From Planctomycetaceae bacterium (lineage in GTDB: Bacteria; Planctomycetota; Planctomycetia; Pirellulales; Pirellulaceae), in assembly GCA_027487485.1 (NCBI GenBank), contig JAIYDN010000060.1, positions 1 to 32,079 on the forward strand: a stretch of DNA of 32,079 nucleotides, read 5' to 3'. A program made the translations under genes and the position numbers. Shown here in pieces: positions 7,249-15,307 of this stretch. The notes below the pieces were generated by a model. It made no database searches and was not told where the DNA came from. It saw nothing but the letters and a program-made list of their open reading frames with translations. The stretch's first letter is position 1. The number at the start of each line of letters is the position of its first letter.

Positions 7249-9024
7249 TTACTTGGTCGGTTTCATTTCCCCGCTCTTGTACTCGGCCCAGTACCTATCG
7301 AGCTCTTTCCGAATCATGCTACTCATCAAAAAGACCCCAATCAAATTGGGAACGGACATCGCCAGGATCAGCATATCGCTGAAGTCGAGAATGTTCTGCG
7401 GAGTGATGATCGAACCCAGGAAGGTAAACAACAGGAACAAAGCTTTGTACAACAGCGACCATTTTTGACCAAAAAGAGACACAAAGCAGCGTTCCCCATA
7501 GTACGACCAAGACACACAGGTCGAGTAAGCGAACAAGAAAACCGCAAGGTAAAGAACGTAGCGGAACCAGTCGAAGCTCGCGTTCTGAGTAAACGCAGCC
7601 AGCGTCACCATGGAGCCTTTGCTGTCGACCGCAAGTTGTTGGACTTCTGGTGAACGGTACACTCCGGTGCAAACGATTGTTAAAGCGGTAAGCGTACAAA
7701 CCAAAACGGTATCGATAAACGGTTCTAGAAGAGACACCATCCCCTCGCTAATCGGCTTATCCGTTTTTGCAGCCGAGTGAGCAATTGCAGCCGACCCAGC
7801 ACCTGCTTCGTTGGAAAAACAGGCACGTTTAATCCCGATCACCATCACCCCAAGAAATCCTCCGTACATCGCGCTTGGAGAGAACGCCCCCGTAATGATC
7901 TCGATCACCGCGTTGGGCAAGTGTTGGTAGTTTATGCAAAGAATCGCGACACAGACGGCCATGTAAGCGATACACATGAATGGCACGACAGCACCGGCGA
8001 AATTACCGATCGATTTGATGCCGCCAACAATCACTACTCCCACAAGTACGGTCATCACTAGTCCATACACCCAGGGATACTGTTCCAGAAAAGCAAACGA
8101 AGGCTCGGTCTTGAGTGCGTTCAGCGATTGTGCAACTTGGTAGGAATTCCCCCCGCCAAGCGATCCACCAATGCATAGGAACGTGAACAGAATAGCGAGC
8201 ATGCTTCCCAGGGCCCCAAGTCCCATTTTGGAAAGCCCTTCGCGCAGATAGATCATGGGTCCACCCAGGACTAGCCCTTGCTCATCCTTGGTTCGGTACA
8301 TCACCGCAAGTGTGCATTCCGAAAACTTGCTGGTCATCCCCAGGAAACCGGACAAGATCAACCAAAAAGTCGCACCCGGTCCGCCAATTCCGATCGCTAT
8401 GGCCACGCCAGCAATGTTGCCTAACCCTACGGTTCCGGACAAAGCAGACGACAATGCTTGAAAATGAGACACGTCGCCTGAATGACCGTCAGCGTCGTAC
8501 TTGCCACGAACAAGCTGGATCGCGTGCCAGAAACCGCGTAGATTGATGAACCCCATGCGAAGCGTCAAGAACACTCCGGCGAACAACAGCCAAATCACCA
8601 CGAATGGAATTTTGGTGCCTAACCATTGTTTCGATCCAAAATCATAGAACAGCACTGCATCCATTGGCGTGACAAGATAGGTTCCAAACCAACCATCAAC
8701 CTTCTCAATCCAGCCCTTGGGAACTTCGTTTTCAATCTGGAGTTCGCCACTTTTGATTTTTTCGTCGCGTTCTCTTTTCAGTCGGTCGGTCGTCGACTCT
8801 GGAAGTGCGTTTGGGAGCGGAATCGTGCGAGGATCCGTCTTGCCGACGGTGGCAGAATTTGCCATCGCAGGGTTCACCGTCCCTGAACTTACCGTCGGTG
8901 CATTTTCAGTCGACTCCTGAAAGCCAATGCTTGTTTGCGTCAGACCGCCCGTTGCGAGCACGACCGCTAGGGCCACCACGGAAAAGCTCGACCGACATGA
9001 GTAAAAATCGCAGAATGCCATCAA
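7249..9024 (-). CDS. sodium:alanine symporter family (AGCS) protein with periplasmic leader
   Basis: A 591-residue membrane protein of the alanine or glycine:cation symporter family. Recognisable stretches include LSSALSGTVGLGNIAGVAIAI, GPGATFWLILSGFLGMTSKFSE and CFSNEAGAGSAAIAHSAAK (characteristic of AGCS), within about 10-11 membrane helices. It should import alanine or glycine with Na+. The N-terminus is unusual: residues 1-35 look like a signal peptide or first helix, followed by about 80 polar residues before the family core, roughly 100 residues more than typical members. Upstream of the ATG on the coding strand is AAGGG about 7 bases away. tilS follows after two bases. Family is certain; exact substrate and the role of the leader are open. 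Confidence 0.93.
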   Translation of the reverse strand: MMAFCDFYSCRSSFSVVALAVVLATGGLTQTSIGFQESTENAPTVSSGTVNPAMANSATVGKTDPRTIPLPNALPESTTDRLKRERDEKIKSGELQIENEVPKGWIEKVDGWFGTYLVTPMDAVLFYDFGSKQWLGTKIPFVVIWLLFAGVFLTLRMGFINLRGFWHAIQLVRGKYDADGHSGDVSHFQALSSALSGTVGLGNIAGVAIAIGIGGPGATFWLILSGFLGMTSKFSECTLAVMYRTKDEQGLVLGGPMIYLREGLSKMGLGALGSMLAILFTFLCIGGSLGGGNSYQVAQSLNALKTEPSFAFLEQYPWVYGLVMTVLVGVVIVGGIKSIGNFAGAVVPFMCIAYMAVCVAILCINYQHLPNAVIEIITGAFSPSAMYGGFLGVMVIGIKRACFSNEAGAGSAAIAHSAAKTDKPISEGMVSLLEPFIDTVLVCTLTALTIVCTGVYRSPEVQQLAVDSKGSMVTLAAFTQNASFDWFRYVLYLAVFLFAYSTCVSWSYYGERCFVSLFGQKWSLLYKALFLLFTFLGSIITPQNILDFSDMLILAMSVPNLIGVFLMSSMIRKELDRYWAEYKSGEMKPTK

Positions 9025-9332
9025 CGAGCCCTTGAGCAGAAACCAAAAAGACAGGGATAAATCGCTGGCAGTATGCTACACAACCGGCCCCAAAGTGCTA
9101 GCAGAAGTCAAGCAAAAACACCTGCGATCGATCGAATCGAGCCCTTTTCGGAGAGAGACCTTGCCCAAAGGGCAAAATAGAAGCGTCCCGACGTGGCAGA
9201 GCGGCTAGAGACCGCAGATGGCAATGGATCATCGCCGTTGTGTTCCAACGAAAAAAACCGGAAGGATCTTCCGGTTTTTGTATTTGCAACTTTGGACTAG
9301 GAAAGCTTGATGAACACTTCCCTGTCAGCAGA
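9025..9332. other. intergenic region between lipoprotein and symporter genes
   Basis: This 308-bp gap must contain the symporter promoter (minus strand, upstream of 9024) and the 3' end of the lipoprotein unit. Apart from the terminator at 9253-9279 I find no firm element. An open frame at 9098-9607 on minus overlaps the lipoprotein gene in another frame and is a shadow. Confidence 0.5.
9253..9279 (-). terminator. intrinsic terminator after the lipoprotein gene, bidirectional in form
   Basis: CCGGAAG (9258-9264), loop GAT, CTTCCGG (9268-9274), flanked by an A-run (9251-9257) on the left and a T-run (9275-9279) on the right. Read on the minus strand it sits about 55 bases after the lipoprotein stop at 9333 and gives a GC-rich stem followed by a U-run. 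The symmetry would allow termination from either strand. Confidence 0.85.
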
Positions 9333-10421
9333 CTAGCGGTACATGTTGTTTGGACTTCCGTTTGGCAGCCCGTTGGCTGTCGCAGGAAACGCTGGCGGCA
9401 GGCCGGCATTGTTGGGAGCAGTTGGAACCTTGGCACCGGTGCTCGGATTGGAGAAGTCATATGCTGTTGAGCGTCCGACGCTTCCAGGTCGATAACCACT
9501 GGTTGGTAGCTGATTCGCAACGGAGGGCATGGTTTGTTGGAAACCTGCCGGTACCGCGTTAGGCATGCTTGAGCTTGGTGCAGGTAGTCCGCCTGGAGCC
9601 ATGGCATTCAAACCAACTGGCATGGCTGGTGCTCCATTGTTGGCAAACCCTGTGTAGGCGGGTGTGCCTGCGGAATTGATGCCACTGGAAGAGGAAGGTC
9701 CACCGTATGCAGGCGGAAGGGCAGGAACGTTGCTGGCCAACGCGTTGCCGTTAGGCATCCCGCCTTGAAATTGATTCGTGGGGACAGGCATTCCCGGTGC
9801 ACCCATGTTTGCAGGTGGCATTCCCATGGCGTTGTTCGCCAAAGCTGGGGAAGCACCGGCCCCATTGGCCGCAGGCATACCCAATCCAGCAGTTGCACCA
9901 TAACCCGCCGGAGCGCCGTAGCCAGCCGGTGCGCTGTAGCCCGTTGGTGGTGTATAGCCACCTTGCTTTCCAGCGTTGCTAACCATTCCGTACTGTCCGT
10001 TCGTGTAGCCATTTGCCATCGCTGCGGAACCTGCACCACCCATCATTGCATTCGATGGGCTGTTGCCTGCCATGGATCCCGGTGGAGTTGAAAAGGACGG
10101 CCCAGTCGCGTTCGCTGTGCCAGCACCGGTTGCGCCATAGGGATTCGGACGCCCTGCGTTTGCCGCAGTGCTTGAGACCGGGGAAGGAGTGTTTCGTAAA
10201 GCAGGGCTTGTTGGCAAGCCCGCTTGCCCCGAAGGCATCGCTAAGCTGGGACTACTGCCCGCTAAAGTGGATTCGCTGGGCTTCCGCGACCAAGAAAACA
10301 TATCGGAGCCTGGCATTTTCCATCCACTCTTGTTCCAACCACTGCTACAGCCCGTTTGTGTACCAGCAACGGCAACGACGACAACGGCAAGCCGGGTCCA
10401 ATGAGCTAGTTTCATTCTCAT
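9333..10421 (-). CDS. Gly/Pro/Ala-rich putative lipoprotein with short tandem peptide repeats
   Basis: A 362-residue exported protein of unknown function. From the ATG at 10421 it reads MRMKLAHWTRLAVVVVAVAG then TQTGCSSG: a short basic n-region, a hydrophobic core and a lipobox-like end (TGC). An AGAGGG ribosome binding site lies about 11 bases upstream, so I reject the longer frame reaching 10562. After the lipidation site come WNKSGWKMPGSDMFSW and then about 280 residues of Pro, Gly, Ala, Asn and Ser, including GYSAPAGYGAPAGYGATAG-type repeats. No catalytic motif is visible; it may be a disordered cell-envelope protein. It stands alone and ends before a strong terminator. Similar low-complexity lipoproteins are common in planctomycetes, but I cannot name the family. 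Confidence 0.75.
   Translation of the reverse strand: MRMKLAHWTRLAVVVVAVAGTQTGCSSGWNKSGWKMPGSDMFSWSRKPSESTLAGSSPSLAMPSGQAGLPTSPALRNTPSPVSSTAANAGRPNPYGATGAGTANATGPSFSTPPGSMAGNSPSNAMMGGAGSAAMANGYTNGQYGMVSNAGKQGGYTPPTGYSAPAGYGAPAGYGATAGLGMPAANGAGASPALANNAMGMPPANMGAPGMPVPTNQFQGGMPNGNALASNVPALPPAYGGPSSSSGINSAGTPAYTGFANNGAPAMPVGLNAMAPGGLPAPSSSMPNAVPAGFQQTMPSVANQLPTSGYRPGSVGRSTAYDFSNPSTGAKVPTAPNNAGLPPAFPATANGLPNGSPNNMYR
9894..9957. repeat. 18-bp coding tandem repeat (GYGAPA-type) inside the lipoprotein gene
   Basis: Degenerate 18-bp units read on the minus strand as Gly-Tyr-(Gly/Ser)-Ala-(Pro/Thr)-Ala, about three to four copies in the lipoprotein gene. Such repeats are prone to slippage and copy-number change. 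Confidence 0.7.
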
Positions 10422-10700
10422 GGCAATCAATTCCCTCTGATAGCTAGTGACACACAAACGCTTGGAAAGGATGGTGTCGAGTTGGTAATGGATAGGATTC
10501 GTTTGAAAGAATCGGATGGTACGTTCAAGTCGCCTCTGTATCGATTTTTCGGCAAACATCATTCGATTCCTTCAGCACAATCGTCAAATTTAACCCAATT
10601 TCTCGATTGACCGACGAAAACCGTGTGTCGCACCTTGAAGAAAGGGTGTAGCGAAATTCATGAGCTCGCGTCAATGGAGACCTGAATTTGTGGTAAAAAG
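10422..10700. other. divergent intergenic region between lipoprotein and SBF transporter genes
   Basis: This 279-bp gap should hold the promoters for both diverging units. The lipoprotein ribosome binding site (AGAGGG on minus, about 10433-10438) is visible. I found no convincing -35/-10 pair for either direction, and the transporter ATG has no clear ribosome binding site. Confidence 0.45.
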
Positions 10701-11723
10701 ATGGCTATGAATTCGCGACCCAAGACCCGCTTGCCCGTTGATCCGTTTGTGCTCGGGTTGTTTGGAATGGTGCTTCTCGCGACAGTTTTGCCATGCCAGG
10801 GCATATGGGCAGCCTTGGCTGAGAAACTGAAACTGGCCGCAATTGTGTTGCTGTTCTTTCTTAATGGCGCGCGCCTTTCAGGGGAATCCATCCGCAATGG
10901 GATGCTACATGGCAGACTTCAAGCCGCAACGTTGCTAGTTACGTTTTGCCTTTTTCCCCTCCTGGGAATCGCGATCCTTCGGATTCCTGGAATTACGCCA
11001 GCCTTCCTGCCAGGTTTGTGCTTTCTTACTCTTCTACCCTCGACCGTTCAATCTTCGATCGCCTTCACGTCGTTGGCCAAAGGGAACGTGGCCGCAGCCG
11101 TCTGTGCCGCCACCCTCTCGAACCTCGTTGGAGTCTTCATCACTCCGATGCTGGTCGCCATGCTGATGCCTCCTCAAGATCAGGCTTTGAAGCCAGGCAT
11201 GGAAGTCGCGGGCCTCGCGGAATCCGTTGGTGCTATTTGCCTGCAGTTGCTTTTACCATTCGCGCTAGGTCATTTATCCAGACCTTGGACAAGCAAGTGG
11301 GTGAACCATCACAAAGCATTGCTCAGCAATCTGGATCGCAGCTCCATCCTATTGGTGGTCTATACGGCCTTCAGCGCCGCGGTGGTGCAAGGCCTATGGA
11401 GCCGCACCTCATGGCAGGACATTCTCCTGCTCTCTTTGGTGTGTCTGGGGCTGCTATCGTTTGTCCTGTTGGCAACTTGGCGGCTTGGTCGGTGGCTGGG
11501 TCTGAAGCGAGAGGACACCATCGTTTTGTTCTTCTGCGGATCCAAGAAAAGCCTAACGACGGGCGTGCCAATTGCTGGCGCAATGTTTCAAGCGACCGAC
11601 GTTGGCTTGATGATCTTGCCTCTGATGGTATACCACCAAATTCAATTGATCGTTTGCTCGATCATCGCATCGAAACTCCATCTTGCATCCAAGCTCCAAG
11701 AAGGAACTGGACCTGAATCATGA
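10701..11723 (+). CDS. bile acid:sodium symporter-like (SBF-like, YfeH type) transporter
   Basis: A 340-residue protein with about nine to ten membrane helices. Family-like stretches are FFLNGARLSGESI, LCFLTLLPSTVQSSIAFTS (the first crossover motif), GNVAAAVCAATLSNLVGVF and FFCGSKKSLTTGVPIAGAMF (second repeat), all as in SBF-like/YfeH proteins of the bile acid:Na+ symporter superfamily. It probably moves an organic anion with Na+; the substrate cannot be told. Two in-frame ATGs lie near the start (10701, 10707). Its stop overlaps the start of the next gene in ATGA (11720-11723), so the transporter and a channel-like protein are translationally coupled. Confidence 0.92.
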   Translation: MAMNSRPKTRLPVDPFVLGLFGMVLLATVLPCQGIWAALAEKLKLAAIVLLFFLNGARLSGESIRNGMLHGRLQAATLLVTFCLFPLLGIAILRIPGITPAFLPGLCFLTLLPSTVQSSIAFTSLAKGNVAAAVCAATLSNLVGVFITPMLVAMLMPPQDQALKPGMEVAGLAESVGAICLQLLLPFALGHLSRPWTSKWVNHHKALLSNLDRSSILLVVYTAFSAAVVQGLWSRTSWQDILLLSLVCLGLLSFVLLATWRLGRWLGLKREDTIVLFFCGSKKSLTTGVPIAGAMFQATDVGLMILPLMVYHQIQLIVCSIIASKLHLASKLQEGTGPES

Positions 11724-12259
11724 CTCGCAATAAGTTCTCTATCCCAATCCAAAGGAACCTGATCGAGTACACTGCCATTGTAGGCTGGTTTCTGGGCTTG
11801 ATCTGGTTGCACGCAACAGGTTCGCCGAGCTCTTTTGTTTTTAGCGTGGTTGTTGTCTTGGGGTGCTGGACCAAAGCAGTCCTATTTGGAGCCGAGAATC
11901 TAAAGCAGCTGTTCGATGCTGCCCGCTCCAACATGCCGCATCACCGATTCCTTTTGCTGATGGGAATCAACATGTCTCAGATGATCATGTCGTTCGCGTT
12001 CGATTTCTACCTTCTCTATCGCAATGACCCAGGCAGTTTCGCTGGCGTGACAAGCAGCGTTTCTCAAGCAGAGGCGCTGTTTGATTTCTTTTATCTCAGC
12101 ACGCTCAACTTTTCGTTTTTCGGATACAGCGATATCTTGCCGCAAACAGTGCCAGCCAAAATTGTGAACTTGACGGAGATTGTACTTGCCTTTGTGACCG
12201 TCATTTTCTTGCTGTCTGACTTTATCAGCCTCAAAGAATCGTTGAGAGAAGCTGACTGA
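11720..12259 (+). CDS. potassium-channel-like membrane protein with altered selectivity filter
   Basis: A 179-residue protein with about four membrane helices (about residues 16-33, 37-57, 77-100 and 148-170). The C-terminal part follows the ion-channel 2 pattern: FFYLSTLNFSFFGYSDILPQT then a long final helix. In K+ channels the corresponding stretch is T-x-x-T-x-GYGD-x-x-P; here the filter reads FFGYSD (residues 133-138), keeping G, Y and D but losing TV and the second Gly. It may conduct less selectively, or be a non-conducting sensor or partner. It overlaps the SBF transporter gene by 4 bp and converges with the GalT gene after 31 bp. The relation to the channel fold is fairly strong; the activity is inference. 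Confidence 0.72.
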   Translation: MTRNKFSIPIQRNLIEYTAIVGWFLGLIWLHATGSPSSFVFSVVVVLGCWTKAVLFGAENLKQLFDAARSNMPHHRFLLLMGINMSQMIMSFAFDFYLLYRNDPGSFAGVTSSVSQAEALFDFFYLSTLNFSFFGYSDILPQTVPAKIVNLTEIVLAFVTVIFLLSDFISLKESLREAD

Positions 12260-12290
12260 TCCTGCAAGCAACGATTACTTCCAATGCCGA

Positions 12291-13436
12291 TTACTTCAAG
12301 TGCTCGCGCAACACAGCAGCAGCTAGCTCGGGGGTCGTGGTATTGATAAAGCAATCGGATCCCCACTCGAAACCGGCAACCTTACTAAGTCTTGGAATGA
12401 CGCGAAGACGCCAATGCGACGAATCCTCTTGGCGACTTTGAAATGGACTTGTTTGAAGAACAAAGTTGTACGAGGCAGAAGGTCTCGCAGCTTCCAGTGC
12501 ACTCAGAGTTTGCTTGGAAACGTCGGCTAGATCCTGAAGGGCTTCCGATGAAATCTCTTCGAACGAACCACCATGCTGGCGAGGCAGAATGGAGAAGCTA
12601 AATGGAAACCGGGAAGCAAAAGGGCAGATCGCGACAAAGTGCTCTGTCTCCAACAAGACTCGCTCCCCGCGCAGCAACTCTTCTTCGATCATCTCACAAA
12701 GATAGCAGCTACCGAATTGACGCAAGTAAAGCGCTAACCGTTCTTGGATCCGTTCGATATCGCGAGGCACAAAATCCAAGCTGATCAGCTGGCTGTGAGA
12801 ATGAAACAAAGATGCTCCAGCATCGGCTCCGAAGTTCTTGAACACCACCGCATATCGCATGTCGCTTTGAGCTCGCCAATACAGCAGCCTGCGACGATAT
12901 GCCTCAAAGACAACGGCAATATGATCGACTGGCAAAGCGGTAATACTGTCGACATGGTTCGGCGATTCGATAATCACTTCGTGGCCGCCTCGCGGTTGCC
13001 GTCGCTGAAAAATCCGCGAGCTATTTAAAGTGGCAGTAGAAGCTTGAGGGCTTAAGTCAGCTTGGCCCGCTGAACGTTCACGATTTTGAACTCGCTCTGA
13101 ACAGGGGCCTGGAATTCCCAAACCATGCTCGAGCGAATCCGGTACGCAGGTCCTGGGCACCGCTGGGAACTTGTTGGGAACGACGCGAACTTTCCAAAGA
13201 TTTCTTACTGGATCGCTCGCAAATTTGCGATTGCTGGTAGTCGCATCGGAATCGTATTCAGGCAAAACCAAGGTGGGGTGAGGCGTCTCGTGTTCAAAGC
13301 CAACACAAAACGGGCACTCGATGCCACCGGATGGCACAGCTCGTGTGTTGAGTTTAAATTGATCTGGCCGCTCTTCTCGATTGGGGGCGAAGATCACCCA
13401 TCGATCGGTAAGCCAGTCGTATCTTGTTTCATTCAT
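12291..13436 (-). CDS. galT: GalT-family hexose-1-phosphate nucleotidylyltransferase
   Basis: A 381-residue HIT-superfamily enzyme. It opens with YDWLTDRWVIFAPNREERP, has a zinc-type pair CPFC (41-44) and a second CYLC, and the catalytic motif NFGADAGASLFHSHSQL, where His212-Ser-His214-Ser-Gln216 replaces the common HPHxQ; His214 should carry the nucleotidyl group. ILPRQHGGSFEE gives the late conserved His. GalT exchanges UMP between UDP-glucose and galactose-1-phosphate, but the HSHSQ form also occurs, as far as I recall, in plant GalT-like ADP-glucose phosphorylases. Residues about 95-145 are an extra polar insertion. The gene follows glgA with a 23-bp gap and is surely in its operon, which supports a glycogen or ADP-glucose link. 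Family certain; substrate uncertain. Confidence 0.87.
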   Translation of the reverse strand: MNETRYDWLTDRWVIFAPNREERPDQFKLNTRAVPSGGIECPFCVGFEHETPHPTLVLPEYDSDATTSNRKFASDPVRNLWKVRVVPNKFPAVPRTCVPDSLEHGLGIPGPCSERVQNRERSAGQADLSPQASTATLNSSRIFQRRQPRGGHEVIIESPNHVDSITALPVDHIAVVFEAYRRRLLYWRAQSDMRYAVVFKNFGADAGASLFHSHSQLISLDFVPRDIERIQERLALYLRQFGSCYLCEMIEEELLRGERVLLETEHFVAICPFASRFPFSFSILPRQHGGSFEEISSEALQDLADVSKQTLSALEAARPSASYNFVLQTSPFQSRQEDSSHWRLRVIPRLSKVAGFEWGSDCFINTTTPELAAAVLREHLK

Positions 13437-13459
13437 GGCTCTTGCCGATCGATTTTCGC

Positions 13460-14971
13460 TTACTCCTTCGTGACGGCTAATTCACGCGCTCGTCGGTAAG
13501 CAGTTCCATATGCCAGTGCGCTATTGGTCCACGACCAATCTTGCGACATTCCATGCGATACCAGTGTATCCCAAACCTGCGGTTCACGCGAATACGTATC
13601 GATCGCCTGGCTGACACATTCCTTCAAGGATTCCAGATCGTACTGCAAAAAGGAGAATCCATTTGCCTGACCGTTAAAGTCGCCAGATTGATTTTGGCCG
13701 GATGGCGAAAAACGCTGAACCGTGTCGATAAGGCCCCCCGTCGCGTGCACGATGGGAACCGTTCCGTATCGTAGAGAATACAGCTGGTTCAAGCCGCATG
13801 GTTCGTAGCGACTTGGCATTAGAAACATATCGCTGGCTGCTTCGATTCGGTGAGCAAGCGGATCCGAAAACTCAAGCCTCACCGCAACCCGATCTGGGCG
13901 CCGGCTCGCCAATTCCGCAAGCGAATGAGCGAACCGGGCCTCTCCATTTCCAAGAATAACCCACTGGGCATCGAACGAGTCGACGTACAACTCAAGCAAG
14001 GGCTTTACCAAATCCCACCCCTTTTGCTCCGCCAGTCTACCAATCAAACCAATCATGGGAGTTGTTTCGCTTGGAGGTAACCCCATCTCCATTTGCATGG
14101 CTCGTTTGCAAGCAGCCTTGCCTTGCTTCCAATTGTCGGTCGAAAAGTTCGCGGGTAAGTGGTGATCGTGTGAGGGGTCCCACACTCGATAATCAACCCC
14201 GTTGACGATTCCGGAGATTCGATCGGCACGCGCACGAAGCGTGCCGTCCAGTCCGCAACCATGCATGGGCTGCTGAATCTCATGCGCATACGACGGGCTT
14301 ACCGTCGTGATGTAGTCGGCGAAAGAGATCCCGGTCTTCAACAGATTGAGGTCTCCGTAAAATTCCATCTGTTGCCAATTGAAATACTGCCAATCCAATC
14401 CGGTAAGGCTCATGTCGTGGCTCCAGTATCGCCCTTGGTACGCGAGATTATGGATGGTCATCACCGACGCGGCTTTCGAATACCAAGACAAGTTTCCGAA
14501 GTTGGTCTTGTGATAAGCCGGGATCAACGCGGCCTGCCAATCATGGCAATGAATAATGTCGATCGGAATCTTCAGCCGTTCGATAGCTTCCACAACACAT
14601 CGAGAAAAGAAGCAGAACCTTTCGCAATTGTCGCGATAGTCCCCATGCTGATCACCGTATAGCTGATCGCGATCGAAGTACAACGGTTGATCGACAAGAT
14701 AAACATCCACAGGGTTCTCAGCAGGACCGATCGAAGTCTTTAAAATCCTAGCGGCCATCGACTTGCCTGCGATCTCGACAACGAACGAAATATGCGTGTC
14801 GATGATCTGCGCATGACTTAACAACGCTCGACGGTATGCAGGCAAGAACACACTGCACTTATGACCTTGCTCGGCCAACTTCAGCGGCAGGGTTCCGCAA
14901 ACGTCGGCAAGGCCACCCGTCTTCGCAAACGGAATTGCTTCCGCGGTTGCCATCACTATGTGCATCTTCAT
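13460..14971 (-). CDS. glgA: glycogen synthase (ADP-glucose type, GT5)
   Basis: A 503-residue GT-B enzyme. The N-terminal KTGGLADV (Lys17 onward) is the ADP-glucose-binding signature of bacterial glycogen and starch synthases. ICHCHDW-like IIHCHDWQAALIPAY, TIHNLAYQG and the C-terminal PSRYEPCGLNQLYSLRYG followed by VHATGGLIDTV complete the family pattern, and length is normal. It extends alpha-1,4-glucan from ADP-glucose in the cytoplasm. It begins at MKMHIVMATAEAIPFAKTGG and is the first gene of a pair with the GalT-like gene; no glgC, glgB or glgP is in the window. The start codon faces the DUF2617-like gene across a 336-bp divergent region. Confidence 0.96.
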   Translation of the reverse strand: MKMHIVMATAEAIPFAKTGGLADVCGTLPLKLAEQGHKCSVFLPAYRRALLSHAQIIDTHISFVVEIAGKSMAARILKTSIGPAENPVDVYLVDQPLYFDRDQLYGDQHGDYRDNCERFCFFSRCVVEAIERLKIPIDIIHCHDWQAALIPAYHKTNFGNLSWYSKAASVMTIHNLAYQGRYWSHDMSLTGLDWQYFNWQQMEFYGDLNLLKTGISFADYITTVSPSYAHEIQQPMHGCGLDGTLRARADRISGIVNGVDYRVWDPSHDHHLPANFSTDNWKQGKAACKRAMQMEMGLPPSETTPMIGLIGRLAEQKGWDLVKPLLELYVDSFDAQWVILGNGEARFAHSLAELASRRPDRVAVRLEFSDPLAHRIEAASDMFLMPSRYEPCGLNQLYSLRYGTVPIVHATGGLIDTVQRFSPSGQNQSGDFNGQANGFSFLQYDLESLKECVSQAIDTYSREPQVWDTLVSHGMSQDWSWTNSALAYGTAYRRARELAVTKE

Positions 14972-15307
14972 TACTGGATCGTCGTGGTTGTTGAGAGGCT
15001 ACGCAAGACATCAGGTTCTTACGTCGTGGAAACGATAGACATGATACTTGAATCGAGCCCAATTGATAACGGATTTTCCCGCACCCATGACGGCTTTTGC
15101 CAAGAGCATCGAATGGTATTCTTGGAGCGTTAGAGCGGGCTTCAGCCATGTCAACACCAGAGAGGCATAAAGCGCGAAAAAAGATTCGGAGACAAATTGT
15201 TGCCAAGTTGATATTGGATGGGTTATAAATCGCGTACTATAATCCCCGGCTGAAGATCCATCATCCAGCAAGATGATTCCGTTCACTCGAATTGCAAGGT
15301 TCTCCTC
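14972..15307. other. divergent intergenic region between glgA and DUF2617-like gene
   Basis: This 336-bp stretch holds the glgA 5' region on minus and a predicted promoter for the plus-strand gene (15214-15243). A 91-codon open frame on minus (15011-15286) has no ribosome binding site or recognisable motif and is not called. No hairpin or operator was found with confidence. Confidence 0.5.
15214..15243 (+). promoter_or_regulatory. predicted sigma70-type promoter for the DUF2617-like gene
   Basis: TTGGAT (15214-15219), an 18-base spacer and a consensus TATAAT (15238-15243), 65 bases before the GTG start at 15308. The -10 is perfect; the -35 matches three strongly conserved positions (TTG). 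Prediction from sequence only. Confidence 0.5.

Noticed and set aside
9185-9250. tRNA-like look of GTGGCAGAGCGGCTAGAG and following bases
   Set aside because: The D-arm-like start is not followed by an anticodon arm, a TTCGA-type T arm or a matching acceptor stem.
9098-9607. 169-codon open frame on minus
   Set aside because: It lies in another frame of the lipoprotein gene and crosses the terminator; no ribosome binding site.
10946-11716. 256-codon open frame on plus over the SBF transporter
   Set aside because: The overlapping frame at 10701-11723 has the transporter signature; this one is Arg/Ser/His-rich and non-membrane.
15011-15286. 91-codon open frame on minus upstream of glgA
   Set aside because: No ribosome binding site or motif; it covers the predicted promoter of the plus-strand gene.
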